Source: Fibrobacter sp.
Lineage (GTDB): Bacteria; Fibrobacterota; Fibrobacteria; Fibrobacterales; Fibrobacteraceae
Reading direction: 5' to 3'
DNA: 13,411 nucleotides
Assembly: GCA_012515825.1 (NCBI GenBank)
Contig: JAAYXQ010000091.1
Span: 1-13,411, forward strand
Shown: piece after piece, positions 13,199 to 13,411 of the stretch
Layout: each line of letters opens with the position of its first letter
Numbering within the stretch: position 1 is the stretch's first letter
The notes under the pieces: model-generated
Told to the model about the DNA's origin: nothing
The model's database searches: none
What the model saw: the letters and a program-made list of their open reading frames with translations, nothing else
Translations under genes and position numbers: made by a program

Positions 13199-13411
13199 TA
13201 TTAAAAGTTTATATCAAGAGTAAAATTGGGTTAGAGGGAATTTGTCCTTTCAATATATATAGTAGTGGAAAATGCTTAAATAGAATCAAAAAGGGCATAA
13301 AAACGCATAAAAGGGGTTTATTTGTTAATAGATTGTTTTTAATGTGTGATTAATAGTTGAAAAGTAATGGAAAAAGGTGTAAATGATAAAAAAAGACAAA
13401 AAAAATAAAAA
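13199..13411. other. AT-rich intergenic end of window with a 10-bp-period direct repeat
   Basis: No gene is closed in this stretch. It contains the octamer GCATAAAA twice (13295-13302 and 13305-13312), exactly one helical turn apart. A weak G-U-rich hairpin near 13234-13252 has no T-run after it. At 13383 an ATG preceded by AAAGGTG opens a frame (M-I-K-K-D-K-K-N-K) that runs off the window. Confidence 0.5.
13383..13411 (+). CDS. Possible start of a further gene, 3' partial
   Basis: An ATG at 13383 with an AGG-containing purine stretch (13374-13379) just upstream opens a Lys-rich N-terminus that stays open to the end of the window. The lysine run could be the n-region of a signal peptide or simply poly-A translated by chance. 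Nine codons are too few to decide. Confidence 0.25.

Noticed and set aside
13234..13252. Terminator for miaA
   Set aside because: The GAGGGA/TCCTTTC pairing relies on G-U pairs and is not followed by a T-run.
1..13411. CRISPR array, tRNA/rRNA genes, insertion sequences or prophage remnants
   Set aside because: The only tandem repeat is the coding Ser/Gly linker. I found no spaced repeats, cloverleaf-like sequences, transposase motifs or terminal inverted repeats.

Overview
The window is an AT-rich (about 37-40% GC by eye), gene-dense chromosomal segment of a Gram-negative-type bacterium. It carries a Ser/Gly-linker surface protein with a FlgD-like C-terminal Ig fold, a short RpoD-family sigma factor without region 1.1, and ordinary housekeeping genes (murI, pdxJ, miaA). 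This mix fits the Fibrobacterota or a neighbouring FCB lineage best. That placement is inference; there is no rRNA or other phylogenetic marker gene to settle it.

Layout, left to right. (1) Positions 1-2615 (+) hold the 3' part of a large secreted or surface protein: a 27-bp tandem Ser/Gly repeat linker, an Asp-rich stretch, about four diverged Ig-like modules of roughly 100 residues, and a FlgD-like C-terminal domain. It ends at a perfect bidirectional terminator (2621-2654). (2) Positions 2667-3479 (-) encode a compact sigma-70 family factor with a shortened region 3. Upstream, on the same strand, is an exact sigma-54-type -24/-12 element (3525-3540), and a perfect 7-bp-arm dyad (3594-3613) is centred about 90 bp upstream of the predicted start. 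This suggests an RpoN-to-alternative-sigma relay. (3) Positions 3703-6571 (+) form a tight three-gene operon: SAM methyltransferase, GT4 glycosyltransferase and a UPF0104 flippase-like membrane protein. They look like envelope glycoconjugate or glycolipid genes. (4) Positions 6645-9598 (+) hold a single reading frame that joins a 2B-less UvrD/Rep-type helicase to a complete PlsC-type acyltransferase. Its stop overlaps the start of murI (ATGA). (5) Positions 9691-10329 (+) are an orphan hypothetical gene between a hairpin/T-tract and a strong bidirectional terminator (10345-10385). (6) Positions 10416-12265 (-) are a two-gene operon: a membrane-anchored YibQ-like degenerate polysaccharide deacetylase, then pdxJ. 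(7) Positions 12296-13198 (+) are miaA, divergent from the YibQ-like gene with only 30 bp between starts. The last 213 bp are AT-rich, with a small direct repeat and possibly the first codons of another gene.

Most genes are core metabolism or envelope biogenesis, and I see no mobile element, tRNA/rRNA or CRISPR array. The least ordinary items are the helicase-acyltransferase fusion with an apparent internal ribosome binding site, and the sigma-54-type promoter in front of a region-3-truncated sigma factor. The YibQ-like protein that has lost its catalytic residues is a third.
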